Positions 6,332-13,814 of a stretch of 14,252 nucleotides of DNA are shown here, piece after piece. The notes beneath the pieces are model-generated. The model did no database searches and was not told the origin of the DNA. It saw only the letters and a program-made list of their open reading frames with translations. The stretch covers positions 1-14,252 of the forward strand of contig JASHWA010000510.1 in the NCBI GenBank assembly GCA_030044325.1, written 5' to 3'. Each line of letters starts with the position of its first letter. Position 1 is the first letter of the stretch. This DNA comes from Bryobacteraceae bacterium. GTDB taxonomy: Bacteria > Acidobacteriota > Terriglobia > Bryobacterales > Bryobacteraceae. Position numbers and translations under genes: made by a program.

Positions 6332-7363
6332 GTGACTTCTCGCGTGCATCGGGTCCTGGCGGTTCTTCTGGCGGCGGGCTGCGCGAGCGCAGCCCTCGCG
6401 CAGCAACTCCTCATCAACGGAGCGGGAGCGACATTCCCGTATCCCATTTATTCCAAGTGGTTTGACGAGTATCACAAGAAATTTCCCAATATCTCCTTCA
6501 ACTATCAATCCATAGGATCCGGAGGCGGAATCCAGCAGATCACCGCCGGAACGGTCGACTTCGGCGCAAGCGATGGTCCGATGAACGATAAACAGATCCA
6601 GGAGTTTAAGGCAAAACGCGGCTCAGATATTCTGCATTTTCCGACCGTGCTTGGCGCGGATGTTCCCGTGTATAACATCAGAGGCGTGACCGCGCAGCTC
6701 AACTTTACCCCCGAAGCGCTGGCGGGGATTTTTCTGGGCAAGATCACGAAGTGGAATGATCCCGCCATCGCGGGCCCGAATCCAGGGGTGAACCTCCCGA
6801 ACGCGCCGATTGTTGTCGTTCACCGCTCCGAGGGCAGCGGGACAACCTACTGCTGGACGGACTATCTGTCAAAAATCAGCAAGGAGTGGGAGACGAAAGT
6901 CGGCCGCGGCACTTCGGTCAACTGGCCGGTGGGACTCGGCGGTAAGGGCAACGAAGGCGTTTCCGGACAAGTCAAGCAGGTGAACAACACGCTCGGCTAC
7001 GTGGAGCTGATTTACGCCGTGCAGAATAAGATGACATACGGCAAGGTCAAGAATGCGGCCGGCCAGTTCCTGGCGGCGAGCCTGGAAGGCGTGACCGCGG
7101 CGGCGGGGTCGGTGAAAGACATGCCTGCTGATTTCCGCGTCTCCATCACGGACGCTCCGGGCAAGGCGGCTTATCCGATCTCTACATTTACCTGGCTGCT
7201 GGTTCCCAACAAAATCGCGGATCCGGCTAGGAAGAAGGCGATCGTAGATTTCCTACACTGGATGTTGACCACCGGCCAAACCATGGCCTCCGCTCTCGAT
7301 TACGCGCCGCTGCCGAAAACGGTGGTCGCTAAAGAAGAAAAAGCCATCGCGAAAATAATGTAG
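6332..7363 (+). CDS. pstS: Periplasmic phosphate-binding protein PstS
   Basis: The solute receptor of the high-affinity phosphate ABC importer, 343 residues. A signal peptide ends at about residue 24 (ASAALAQ). AAGC at 14-17 is a weak lipobox candidate, but it lies inside the hydrophobic core, so a soluble periplasmic form is more likely. Phosphate-contact motifs known from E. coli PstS are present in order: GAGATFP (30-36), IGSGGG (61-66), DFGASDGP (76-83), RSEGSGTT (165-172) and GLGGKGNEGVSG (201-212). Similarity extends to the C-terminal LDYAPLPKTVV. Start is the GTG at 6332, because GGAG (6322-6325) lies 6 bases ahead; the in-frame TTG at 6320 overlaps that site. The stop abuts the pstC start directly. 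First gene of pstSCAB-phoU. Confidence 0.96.
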   Translation: MTSRVHRVLAVLLAAGCASAALAQQLLINGAGATFPYPIYSKWFDEYHKKFPNISFNYQSIGSGGGIQQITAGTVDFGASDGPMNDKQIQEFKAKRGSDILHFPTVLGADVPVYNIRGVTAQLNFTPEALAGIFLGKITKWNDPAIAGPNPGVNLPNAPIVVVHRSEGSGTTYCWTDYLSKISKEWETKVGRGTSVNWPVGLGGKGNEGVSGQVKQVNNTLGYVELIYAVQNKMTYGKVKNAAGQFLAASLEGVTAAAGSVKDMPADFRVSITDAPGKAAYPISTFTWLLVPNKIADPARKKAIVDFLHWMLTTGQTMASALDYAPLPKTVVAKEEKAIAKIM

Positions 7364-8341
7364 ATGTCCGCGCTCCCATCAGCTATCGACACGCCTCCCG
7401 CTTCAGGCGGGGCCGCGGCGGCTTTCTGGAAGCGCCTGCGTGCCGGGGACGAGATCGCCATCGCGGTAACTTTCCTGTCCGCTCTTACCGTCATTTTGGT
7501 GACGGCCGTTCTGGTTTTCGAGCTGTACCGGAAGAGCGCGATCTCCCGGCACGCCTTCGGATGGTCGTTTCTTATCAGCACAACGTGGGACCCGGTGAGC
7601 GGGACCTTCGGCGCGCTCCCCTTCATTTACGGAACGCTGGTGACCACTGCGCTCGCCATGATCATCGGAATTCCGCTCGGGGTAGGCGCGGCGATCTTCC
7701 TGGCGGAGCTCGCGCCGCCGCTGCTGTCTTCTTCTCTCAGCTTCCTGATCGAGCTGCTGGCCGCCGTTCCCAGCGTGATCATCGGGCTGCTGGGAATTTT
7801 CGTGATGATCCCGATTTTGCAGCAGATCGTACCCCCGGTACAGGATAAGCTGAGCTGGATTCCGATCTTTTCCGGCCCGTTCTACGGCGTGAGCCTGTTC
7901 ACCGCGGGAGTGGTGCTGGCGATCATGATTCTGCCGTTCATCATCTCGATTTCGCGCGAGGTGATTTTGAGCGTTCCCAACGATCAGCGCGAGGGCGCGC
8001 TGGCGCTGGGCGCGACGCGCTGGGAGACCACCTGGAAAGTAGTAGTCCCCTACGCGCGCAAGGGTATCGCCGGATCGATTTTTCTGGCGCTGGCGCGCGC
8101 CATGGGCGAGACCATGGCAGTCACCATGGTGGTCGGCAACGATCCCAAGATCGCGCATTCGCTGATGGCGCCCGGCTACTCGATCGCCGCGGTGATCGCC
8201 AACGAATTCGCCGAAGCCACGGGCGATCTGTACCAGGGCGCGCTGATCGAGCTGGGGCTGGTGCTGTTCGGCGTCACCATTCTGGTGAACGGCGCGGCGC
8301 GGCTGCTGGTGATGAGCACCGAAAAGAAAGGAACTTCCTGA
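7364..8341 (+). CDS. pstC: Phosphate ABC transporter permease PstC
   Basis: One of two inner-membrane permeases forming the phosphate channel; 325 residues with about six membrane spans (first about 31-54, last about 295-317). The ABC coupling (EAA) loop is at 209-235, REGALALGATRW followed by VVVPYARKG, and contacts PstB. The motif LARAMGETMAVTMVVG is typical of PstC. The N-terminal ~28 residues are cytoplasmic and Ala/Pro-rich. The ATG at 7364 directly follows the pstS stop codon and lacks a strong ribosome-binding site, so translation probably depends on coupling to pstS. PstC ends in TGATG, sharing one base with the pstA start. Confidence 0.95.
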   Translation: MSALPSAIDTPPASGGAAAAFWKRLRAGDEIAIAVTFLSALTVILVTAVLVFELYRKSAISRHAFGWSFLISTTWDPVSGTFGALPFIYGTLVTTALAMIIGIPLGVGAAIFLAELAPPLLSSSLSFLIELLAAVPSVIIGLLGIFVMIPILQQIVPPVQDKLSWIPIFSGPFYGVSLFTAGVVLAIMILPFIISISREVILSVPNDQREGALALGATRWETTWKVVVPYARKGIAGSIFLALARAMGETMAVTMVVGNDPKIAHSLMAPGYSIAAVIANEFAEATGDLYQGALIELGLVLFGVTILVNGAARLLVMSTEKKGTS

Positions 8342-9213
8342 TGTCGCCGAGCATGGCCCGCAACCCGCCATGGAACCGCATCCGCCGCAAGTCCGTGAAC
8401 GCGATCATGCTGACGCTCACCGGCATCTGCACCATCTTCGCCGCCGGCATCCTGGTTTTCATTCTCGGTTACCTGTTCGTTCACGGCGCGCGCAGTCTCA
8501 ATTGGAATTTCTTCACCAAGCTGCCCACTCCGGTGGGCGAAACCGGCGGCGGAATGGCCAACGCGATTCTCGGCAGCGCGAAGCTTCTGCTGGTGGCCAC
8601 TTTTGTCGGCGTGCCGATCGGATTTCTGGGCGGCGTGTACCTGGCGGAATTCGGCGGGGGAGGATTTTCCTTCCTGGTCCGCTATGTCACCGATCTGCTC
8701 AACGGCGTGCCGTCGATCGTGATGGGCATTTTCGCGTTCACGGTGATCGTGCTGCCGCAAAAACATTTTTCCACGCTTGCGGGAGGGCTGGCGCTAGGAA
8801 TTATGATGATTCCCATCGCCATCCGCAGCTCGGAGGAATTCTTGAGGAATGTTCCGCTCGCGCTGCGCGAGGGCTCGATGGCGCTGGGCGCCTCGAAGTC
8901 GCGCGCCATCTGGAGCGTGGTGATCCCGGCGGCCAAGGCGGGGCTCATCACCGGAATCATGCTCAATCTGGCGCGTGTGGCGGGCGAAACCGCGCCCTTG
9001 CTGTTTACCGCGTTCGGCAACCGGTACTGGAGCCCGGGCTGGGAGCAGCCCGCCGCGTCGCTTCCGGTGATGATTTACACTTACGCGATCTCTCCTTACG
9101 ACGACTGGCACCAACAGGCGTGGTCGGCCGGATTCGTGCTGCTGGCGATGGTGCTGGGCGTCAACATTCTTTCGCGCATCATTCTGGCGCAGAAGGGTCC
9201 GGCGTTGCGTTGA
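8341..9213 (+). CDS. pstA: Phosphate ABC transporter permease PstA
   Basis: The second channel subunit, 290 residues, paired with PstC in the inner membrane. Membrane spans include about 22-47, 80-103, 119-139 and 263-283. The EAA loop is at 176-202 (REGSMALGASKSRAIWSVVIP), and ARVAGETAPLLFTAFGN is the PstA counterpart of PstC's RAMGET motif. The ATG at 8341 overlaps the pstC stop by one base and is preceded by AAGGAA 7 bases upstream. A second in-frame ATG at 8353 would remove four residues and cannot be excluded. A 33-base gap leads to pstB. Confidence 0.95.
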   Translation: MSPSMARNPPWNRIRRKSVNAIMLTLTGICTIFAAGILVFILGYLFVHGARSLNWNFFTKLPTPVGETGGGMANAILGSAKLLLVATFVGVPIGFLGGVYLAEFGGGGFSFLVRYVTDLLNGVPSIVMGIFAFTVIVLPQKHFSTLAGGLALGIMMIPIAIRSSEEFLRNVPLALREGSMALGASKSRAIWSVVIPAAKAGLITGIMLNLARVAGETAPLLFTAFGNRYWSPGWEQPAASLPVMIYTYAISPYDDWHQQAWSAGFVLLAMVLGVNILSRIILAQKGPALR

Positions 9214-9246
9214 GCGAATCCGGCTGACGGTCAACCAGGTGATAAA

Positions 9247-10098
9247 ATGCAGGTCTCTCCAAAAATCGATCCGAAATCCGGCGATCCCATGAGCACTCTA
9301 CCCAATATCGGCGTGCCGAGCAGCTCGGAATCCCATACCGCGGGTGCAGCGCCGTCCAAGCTGAGCGCGCATTCGCTCGATTTCTACTACGGCTCCTTCA
9401 AAGCGCTGCACGCAATTTCCATGGAGGTTTTCGAGAAGCGCGTGACGGCGTTTATCGGGCCTTCAGGCTGCGGAAAATCGACGTTCTTGAGAACGCTGAA
9501 CCGCATGAACGAAACCGTTCGCCACAGCCGGGTGCAAGGCGAAATCCGGCTGGATGGAGAAAACATTTTCCGCCTGGACGTGAACGATGTCCGCCGCCGG
9601 GTGGGGATGGTTTTTCAGAAATCGAACCCGTTCCCCAAGTCGATTTTCGACAACGTCGCCTACGGCTTGAGGATCAACAGCTCCTTGAGGCGCGCCCAGC
9701 TCCGCGAAGCCGTGGAGCACAGCCTGCGCCGCGCGGCCTTGTGGGATGAAGTGAAGGACAAGCTGCATCAATCCGCGTATGGTCTTTCGGGCGGCCAGCA
9801 GCAGCGGTTGTGCATCGCGCGCGCTCTCGCGGTGAACCCCGAGGTGCTGCTGCTCGACGAGCCGTGCTCGGCGCTCGATCCCATCGCCACGGCCAAAATC
9901 GAGGACCTGATTTTCCAGCTCAAGGACAGCTGCACCATCGTGATCGTCACGCACAACATGCAGCAGGCGGCGCGCGTGGCCGATTACACCGGTTTTTTCC
10001 TGCTCGGCCGGCTCATCGAATTCGATACCACACCGGTGATCTTCAAGACGCCGGCCAAGAAGGAAACCGAGGATTACATCACAGGAAGATTCGGATGA
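9247..10098 (+). CDS. pstB: Phosphate ABC transporter ATP-binding protein PstB
   Basis: The cytoplasmic ATPase that powers phosphate import, 283 residues. Walker A GPSGCGKST (71-79), Q-loop Gln124 in MVFQKSNPFP, signature LSGGQQQR (180-187), Walker B LLLDEP (201-206) and switch His236 are all intact. PstB-specific segments such as DKLHQSAYGLSGGQQQRLCIA and the ending KKETEDYITGRFG closely follow E. coli PstB. The N-terminus is longer than E. coli's by about 26 residues and is Ser/Pro-rich. ATG 9247 has AGGTGAT ahead of it; an internal ATG at 9289 (residue 15) would give a shorter form. PhoU begins 13 bases after the stop. Confidence 0.96.
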   Translation: MQVSPKIDPKSGDPMSTLPNIGVPSSSESHTAGAAPSKLSAHSLDFYYGSFKALHAISMEVFEKRVTAFIGPSGCGKSTFLRTLNRMNETVRHSRVQGEIRLDGENIFRLDVNDVRRRVGMVFQKSNPFPKSIFDNVAYGLRINSSLRRAQLREAVEHSLRRAALWDEVKDKLHQSAYGLSGGQQQRLCIARALAVNPEVLLLDEPCSALDPIATAKIEDLIFQLKDSCTIVIVTHNMQQAARVADYTGFFLLGRLIEFDTTPVIFKTPAKKETEDYITGRFG

Positions 10099-10111
10099 GC
10101 GAGGGTCAAAC

Positions 10112-10780
10112 GTGCGTCATTTTGTCGAGGAACTGGAACAGCTGAAAACCAAGCTGCTGGAGATGAGTTCGCTGGTCGAAGCGGCCATCCAGCGCAGCGT
10201 GAGCGCCGTCATCCACAAGGACCGCAGCGCGGCGGACGAGGTGTTTCGCAACGAGGCGCGCATCAATGAGATCGAAATCGAAGTGGACGAGTTCGCCGTC
10301 AACCTGCTGGCCTTGCAGCAGCCCATGGCCGCGGATCTGCGCCTGATCGTGGCGGCGCTCAAGATCAACACCGATCTGGAGCGCATGGGGGACCTGGCGG
10401 TGAACATCGCGCAACGGGCGCGCTCGCTGATGGAAGAGCCGGTGATCAAGCCGATGATCGATATTCCGCACATCGCCGGGCTGGTGCAATCCATGGTGCG
10501 TAAGGCGCTCGACGCGTTCGTCACGCGCGACGCGGAGCTGGCGCGCAGCGTGCTCGCCTCGGACGACGCCGTGGATAACATGCGCACGGCGTGTTATCAC
10601 GAACTGGTGAGCTTCATGGAAAAAGATCCCCAGAATATCAAAGCCGCGCTGGATCTGCTGGCGGTCACGCGAAATTTAGAGCGCATCGCGGATCATTCCA
10701 CCAACATCGCCGAGGACGTGATGTTTCTGGTCAAAGGCGTGGATGTCCGGCATCACGCCGAAGCGCGCTCGCACGGCTGA
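10112..10780 (+). CDS. phoU: Phosphate signalling regulator PhoU
   Basis: A 222-residue, all-helical cytoplasmic protein made of two similar three-helix repeats. Each has the PhoU metal-cluster motif: DLERMGDLAVNIA (88-100) and NLERIADHSTNIAEDV (188-203). PhoU links the Pst transporter to PhoR so that the Pho regulon is silenced when phosphate is plentiful. Start is the GTG at 10112 after GAGGGTC, 13 bases from the pstB stop. It is the last gene of the pst unit and faces the tannase gene tail to tail with a 20-base gap. The C-terminal 12 residues are His/Arg-rich and not conserved. Confidence 0.96.
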   Translation: MRHFVEELEQLKTKLLEMSSLVEAAIQRSVSAVIHKDRSAADEVFRNEARINEIEIEVDEFAVNLLALQQPMAADLRLIVAALKINTDLERMGDLAVNIAQRARSLMEEPVIKPMIDIPHIAGLVQSMVRKALDAFVTRDAELARSVLASDDAVDNMRTACYHELVSFMEKDPQNIKAALDLLAVTRNLERIADHSTNIAEDVMFLVKGVDVRHHAEARSHG

Positions 10781-10800
10781 GGCGACGTTTTTCCGCGGCT

Positions 10801-12336
10801 CTATTTCGCGCAGGTGAAGTTTGCGGCGTCTGTGGGATCTCCCGATCCTTTATAGCGCGCGACCAGCGGATAAGCGCATAGCGGGCGCTGGAGCTCGATT
10901 TCTTTGGACGCGTTGTATTTCGTCGCGACGATGCGATCCGGTGCGACGCCTTGTTCCACCCATTTTGCGACGGCCGCAGTGACATCGTGATCCGCGTCGT
11001 TGACCGGTGCGGCCGTCGACCCGCCGAATGCCGTGGGGCCCGGGCCGCCGGAGCAATGGTACAGGCCGGGGACCAGGAATACGCGGAAGAACTGCTCGGT
11101 TCGCTCGCGGCCTTTTTGCGCCTTGACCACGCTTTCGAAATAATCGATGCCGTTCTGCGCCGGAATCAGCGGATCGGCGGCGCCGTGATAGTACAGCAGC
11201 TTGTGGCCGAGCTTGCGAAACGGCTCCAGATTGGCATCGGTCGCGTTGGTGACGGGCGCGAGCTGTTCTTCGGCCGCGCTCAGGTCGCGATCGAAATCGA
11301 AGCCGCGGAACTGCCATGCGGGTTCTTTAAAGAACGCGAACGACCAGAAGTCGTTGGAGCTGACGCCGGAGCGGTCCGTGCGATTGATCACCATCTGGCC
11401 GCCGGCGCGTCCCCAGCCCAGTTCGCCGCCGGGATACATGCCGGGATAGAGCTTCTGTTTGGTGCGGGGATTGACCGGGCCGCTGTAGATTTTTTCGACC
11501 GCTTCGACCTGTGCCGCAGTCAGGCAATCCGCCGCGTCGGCGCCCTTGCACTGAAGTTTCCGGGGATCGAAGCGGCAGCGCGTGGGATCGCTGACGATTC
11601 CGTCGGCCACCCCATCGAGCGCGTCGCAGGCCGCCAGCGTAGCCTTCTGCAACAGCTCCAGCTTCGCCTGCGGGAGATTCGTTTCCGGCGAGCCGGTGGC
11701 GATTCCGTCCCATAGTTCGCTGGCCATCTGGCGCGTCCAATAGTTGGCCGCGTCGCCGGCGACGATGCCGTCGTAATCGGCGGGGAAGCGCTGCGCTTCC
11801 ATGAGTCCCTGCTGGCCGCCCTTGGAGCAGCCCAGGTAATAGGCTTCCTTGGCCGGCTCGGAATAATAGGCGTGGATGATTGATTTGGCGTACTCGGTGG
11901 TCAGATGCAGGCCGCGATAGCTGTAGTCGACCAGGCGGTCGCGATCCGCGAGCCAGGTTTTGGGCTCTTGCGCGGTGTGTCCGGTGTCCGTACTGGCGGC
12001 CGCGTAACCGTTTTCGAGCGCCCGCGCCATCGGGCCGAAGCTGATGGTGCCGGCCAGGCCTCCATTTCCGAGTCCTTCGAGTTTGCCGTTCCAGTTGGAC
12101 GCCGGCAGCCACACTTCGAAGTTGATATTCGAAGACGCGGAGGGTTTCGATACGCCGTGGACTTCGCAAAACTCGGGAAGATTCTTGAGCTGTTGACCGT
12201 TGGGCAGCGTGAACGATCCGGCCGCAACGGTTTTCGCGGTTAGCGTGGTATCGGGAAGGGAGAGATGGGCCAGCGCTTCGCAATCGGCGGCGAAGAGGGC
12301 CGAAGGCAGAAGGAACGGAAGCAGGCGAGTGAGCAT
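10801..12336 (-). CDS. Secreted tannase/feruloyl esterase family hydrolase
   Basis: A 511-residue alpha/beta-hydrolase of the tannase/feruloyl esterase family, which cleaves ester bonds of gallate, ferulate or related aromatic acids. A signal peptide is present (hydrophobic 4-16, probable cut after LFA-A near 17), so it acts in the periplasm or outside. The family's CS-D-HC motif is complete: Ser171 preceded by Cys170 in LGCSKGGQQG, Asp388 in HGAADPLIP, and His427 followed by Cys428 in GLYHCSGGPGP. In known members the two cysteines form a disulphide beside the triad. Further cysteine pairs (e.g. 254, 263, 271) lie in the lid. Exact substrate cannot be read from sequence. ATG 12336 has no clear ribosome-binding site; TACAAT sits 10 bases ahead on this strand and might be a -10 giving a near-leaderless RNA. 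Divided from the upstream flavoprotein by a palindrome. Confidence 0.88.
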   Translation of the reverse strand: MLTRLLPFLLPSALFAADCEALAHLSLPDTTLTAKTVAAGSFTLPNGQQLKNLPEFCEVHGVSKPSASSNINFEVWLPASNWNGKLEGLGNGGLAGTISFGPMARALENGYAAASTDTGHTAQEPKTWLADRDRLVDYSYRGLHLTTEYAKSIIHAYYSEPAKEAYYLGCSKGGQQGLMEAQRFPADYDGIVAGDAANYWTRQMASELWDGIATGSPETNLPQAKLELLQKATLAACDALDGVADGIVSDPTRCRFDPRKLQCKGADAADCLTAAQVEAVEKIYSGPVNPRTKQKLYPGMYPGGELGWGRAGGQMVINRTDRSGVSSNDFWSFAFFKEPAWQFRGFDFDRDLSAAEEQLAPVTNATDANLEPFRKLGHKLLYYHGAADPLIPAQNGIDYFESVVKAQKGRERTEQFFRVFLVPGLYHCSGGPGPTAFGGSTAAPVNDADHDVTAAVAKWVEQGVAPDRIVATKYNASKEIELQRPLCAYPLVARYKGSGDPTDAANFTCAK

Positions 12337-12352
12337 AGATGGAAATATTGTA

Positions 12353-12400
12353 CGGGAAGTGGGGATTGGCTATTTCCCAGCGCCCGGTCCCCACTTCCCG
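12353..12400. repeat. Perfect 13-bp inverted repeat spanning the flavoprotein stop codon
   Basis: CGGGAAGTGGGGA (12353-12365) and TCCCCACTTCCCG (12388-12400) are exact reverse complements around a 22-base loop that contains the TAG stop of the flavoprotein gene. On the minus-strand RNA the hairpin is followed by UACAAUAUUUCC, only partly U-rich. It may act as a weak terminator or RNA-stabilising hairpin between the flavoprotein and tannase genes. Its GGGGA-rich arms also resemble dispersed REP-like palindromes; no second copy is visible in this window. Confidence 0.75.
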
Positions 12401-13515
12401 GCTCGCCACACGCCGGTCAGATTCGTTTTCAACGCTTCGGCAAACTGTTCCGGCGACAGTTTCTTTAGAATTTCCGTGCGGCGATCCCATTTTTCATCGT
12501 CCCAGCGCGCGATCCGCTGGTTGATGCGATGGGCGAGGCTCAAGTTCAGACCGAATTTCCTGCGCCATTTTTTTTCAAATGCGCTTAAAGCGGCGCGTGA
12601 AACGTCGTTGCGATCGAGCGCATCGGCGACCGTTTCGCCCGCCATTTTTCCGGCATACATCGCCCAGCGGATTCCTTCGCCGACGAGCGATGAGGCGTGG
12701 CCGGCCGCGTCGCCGGCGCCCAGAATCCCGTCGCCCGAGAAACGCCGCGCGAATCGCTCGGAAGGAATCAGGCCGGCGTGTTTTTCTACCGCTTGCGCGC
12801 CGCGAAGATCCACGCCCAGGCGCGGCAGGTCGTCGATGAGGCGATCCAGGAATTTTTCGGGCTGCCCGCGATGATCCGGATGGATAATGCCGACTCCCAC
12901 GCGCACGCGGCCACGCCCCCAGGGAAATACCCAGGCGTAACCGGACGGCGCGGCGCCGCCGACGATCAGCACGGCTTCATTCTGGTCGCAGAAGGGAGCG
13001 AACAGGTCGTATTCAGCGCCGGCTCCGAATCGAGCGAAGCCGGGGTCGAGGCCGGCCTGTTTCAGCACAGTCGACCGGTAGCCGGTAGCGTCGATCACTA
13101 CGCGAGCCTCGATCGATTCCGCGCGCGTGCGGACGCCGGTGACGCGGCCATTTTCGAGAACCGGACCCTCCACCGCGGTGGCGAGGCGGATTCGTGCGCC
13201 CGCGCGGATGGCGCGTTCGGCGAGAAATTGAAAGACCCGGCGGACGTCGATCACGCACAGCGTCGGCTGCGGGTAATCGAAATGCGCGGCGTTGTTCGGC
13301 GCGAGAAACCGGACGCGCCGGATGGGGTGGTATAGCTCGGCTGGAATACCCAGACGTTCCAGTTCGGCGATGAAGCTTCCTCCGCTGGTGCGGATGGGAG
13401 ATCCGATTTCGTGGTTCTGTTCGAGAACCAGTACCGTCCGGCCGCGGCGCGCGATGGTTTCGGCTGCGGACAACCCGGCAGGGCCGGCGCCCGCGATGAC
13501 AGCATCGAAGCTCAA
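12370..13515 (-). CDS. FAD-dependent oxidoreductase, geranylgeranyl reductase family
   Basis: A 381-residue flavoprotein. The Rossmann FAD motif is GAGPAG (9-14) with Glu32 ending the second strand (VLVLEQ). A VVIDATGYRS segment lies at 139-148, and the second FAD motif GAGDAAGHASSLVGEGIRWAM at 266-286 is typical of geranylgeranyl reductases. These enzymes saturate isoprenoid chains of chlorophyll, archaeal lipids or quinones; related flavoproteins halogenate or hydroxylate, so the substrate here is open. No signal peptide or membrane span. The start is a TTG at 13515, giving MSFDAVIAGAGPAG, the expected family beginning; the nearby ATG at 13525 is in another frame. The last residues (GKWGPGAGK) are encoded by a palindrome arm and are probably not part of the conserved fold. 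Confidence 0.8.
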   Translation of the reverse strand: MSFDAVIAGAGPAGLSAAETIARRGRTVLVLEQNHEIGSPIRTSGGSFIAELERLGIPAELYHPIRRVRFLAPNNAAHFDYPQPTLCVIDVRRVFQFLAERAIRAGARIRLATAVEGPVLENGRVTGVRTRAESIEARVVIDATGYRSTVLKQAGLDPGFARFGAGAEYDLFAPFCDQNEAVLIVGGAAPSGYAWVFPWGRGRVRVGVGIIHPDHRGQPEKFLDRLIDDLPRLGVDLRGAQAVEKHAGLIPSERFARRFSGDGILGAGDAAGHASSLVGEGIRWAMYAGKMAGETVADALDRNDVSRAALSAFEKKWRRKFGLNLSLAHRINQRIARWDDEKWDRRTEILKKLSPEQFAEALKTNLTGVWRAGKWGPGAGK

Positions 13516-13814
13516 ATCGCTTCATGCTAGCAAACCCACGCGCGCCGATTGTGTTATCCTGTGTTTTCCGAACAGTTTGGGATACTCTTCAGGGGTCCGG
13601 GAGGGCGTCTCCGAAGCTCATACTTCACGCCTTGATTCTGCATTTGAGAGTTAGCCGCAGGCACAAACCGTCCCATTCACGGCACCGAACTAAGGCGACC
13701 TTAGCAGCGAATTAGGTGAACTATCGCGCTGAACCGTAAGGGGCGTCTCAATTGTGCAAAGTACTAGAACCGCTTATCATCGGGACAGGTTTCAGGCAGA
13801 AGGAACTGGAGCGT
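13516..13814. other. Divergent intergenic region without a recognisable gene
   Basis: About 300 bases between the flavoprotein and the response regulator. I see no convincing coding frame. It holds a short perfect hairpin, CTAAGG-CGA-CCTTAG (13690-13704), and a candidate promoter nearer the response regulator. GC content looks lower than in the flanking genes. A regulatory leader or small RNA is possible but I recognise no known riboswitch fold. Confidence 0.5.
13752..13780 (+). promoter_or_regulatory. Candidate sigma-70-type promoter of response regulator
   Basis: TTGTGC (13752-13757), 17 bases, TATCAT (13775-13780). The -10 matches five of six consensus bases; the -35 matches only the TTG. 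The start would lie near 13787, giving a leader of about 28 bases. Judged by eye only. Confidence 0.35.

Noticed and set aside
7403..8371. Long open frame of 322 codons on the minus strand opposite pstC
   Set aside because: It lies entirely antisense to an unmistakable pstC; its composition (Arg, His, Gln-rich) is that of a mirror frame in GC-rich DNA.
10756..10792. Intrinsic terminator after phoU (CGCC/GGCG arms followed by GTTTTT)
   Set aside because: The arms pair for only four bases with a loop of over 20 bases and the T-run is short, so the support is too weak to list.
11327..12490. Second minus-strand frame of 387 codons over the tannase gene
   Set aside because: It overlaps the tannase reading frame, is Arg-rich and has no family motifs; the tannase frame has signal peptide and catalytic motifs.
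13503..13525. Possible frameshift at the start of the flavoprotein (ATG at 13525 in another frame)
   Set aside because: The TTG at 13515 gives the complete expected N-terminus MSFDAVIAGAGPAG, so no broken upstream part needs to be assumed.
13640..13740. Possible cyclic-di-GMP riboswitch ahead of the response regulator (GCACAAACC-like segment)
   Set aside because: The other conserved parts of the GEMM fold, such as a second A-rich GCAAAGCC-type element and tetraloop receptor, are not seen.
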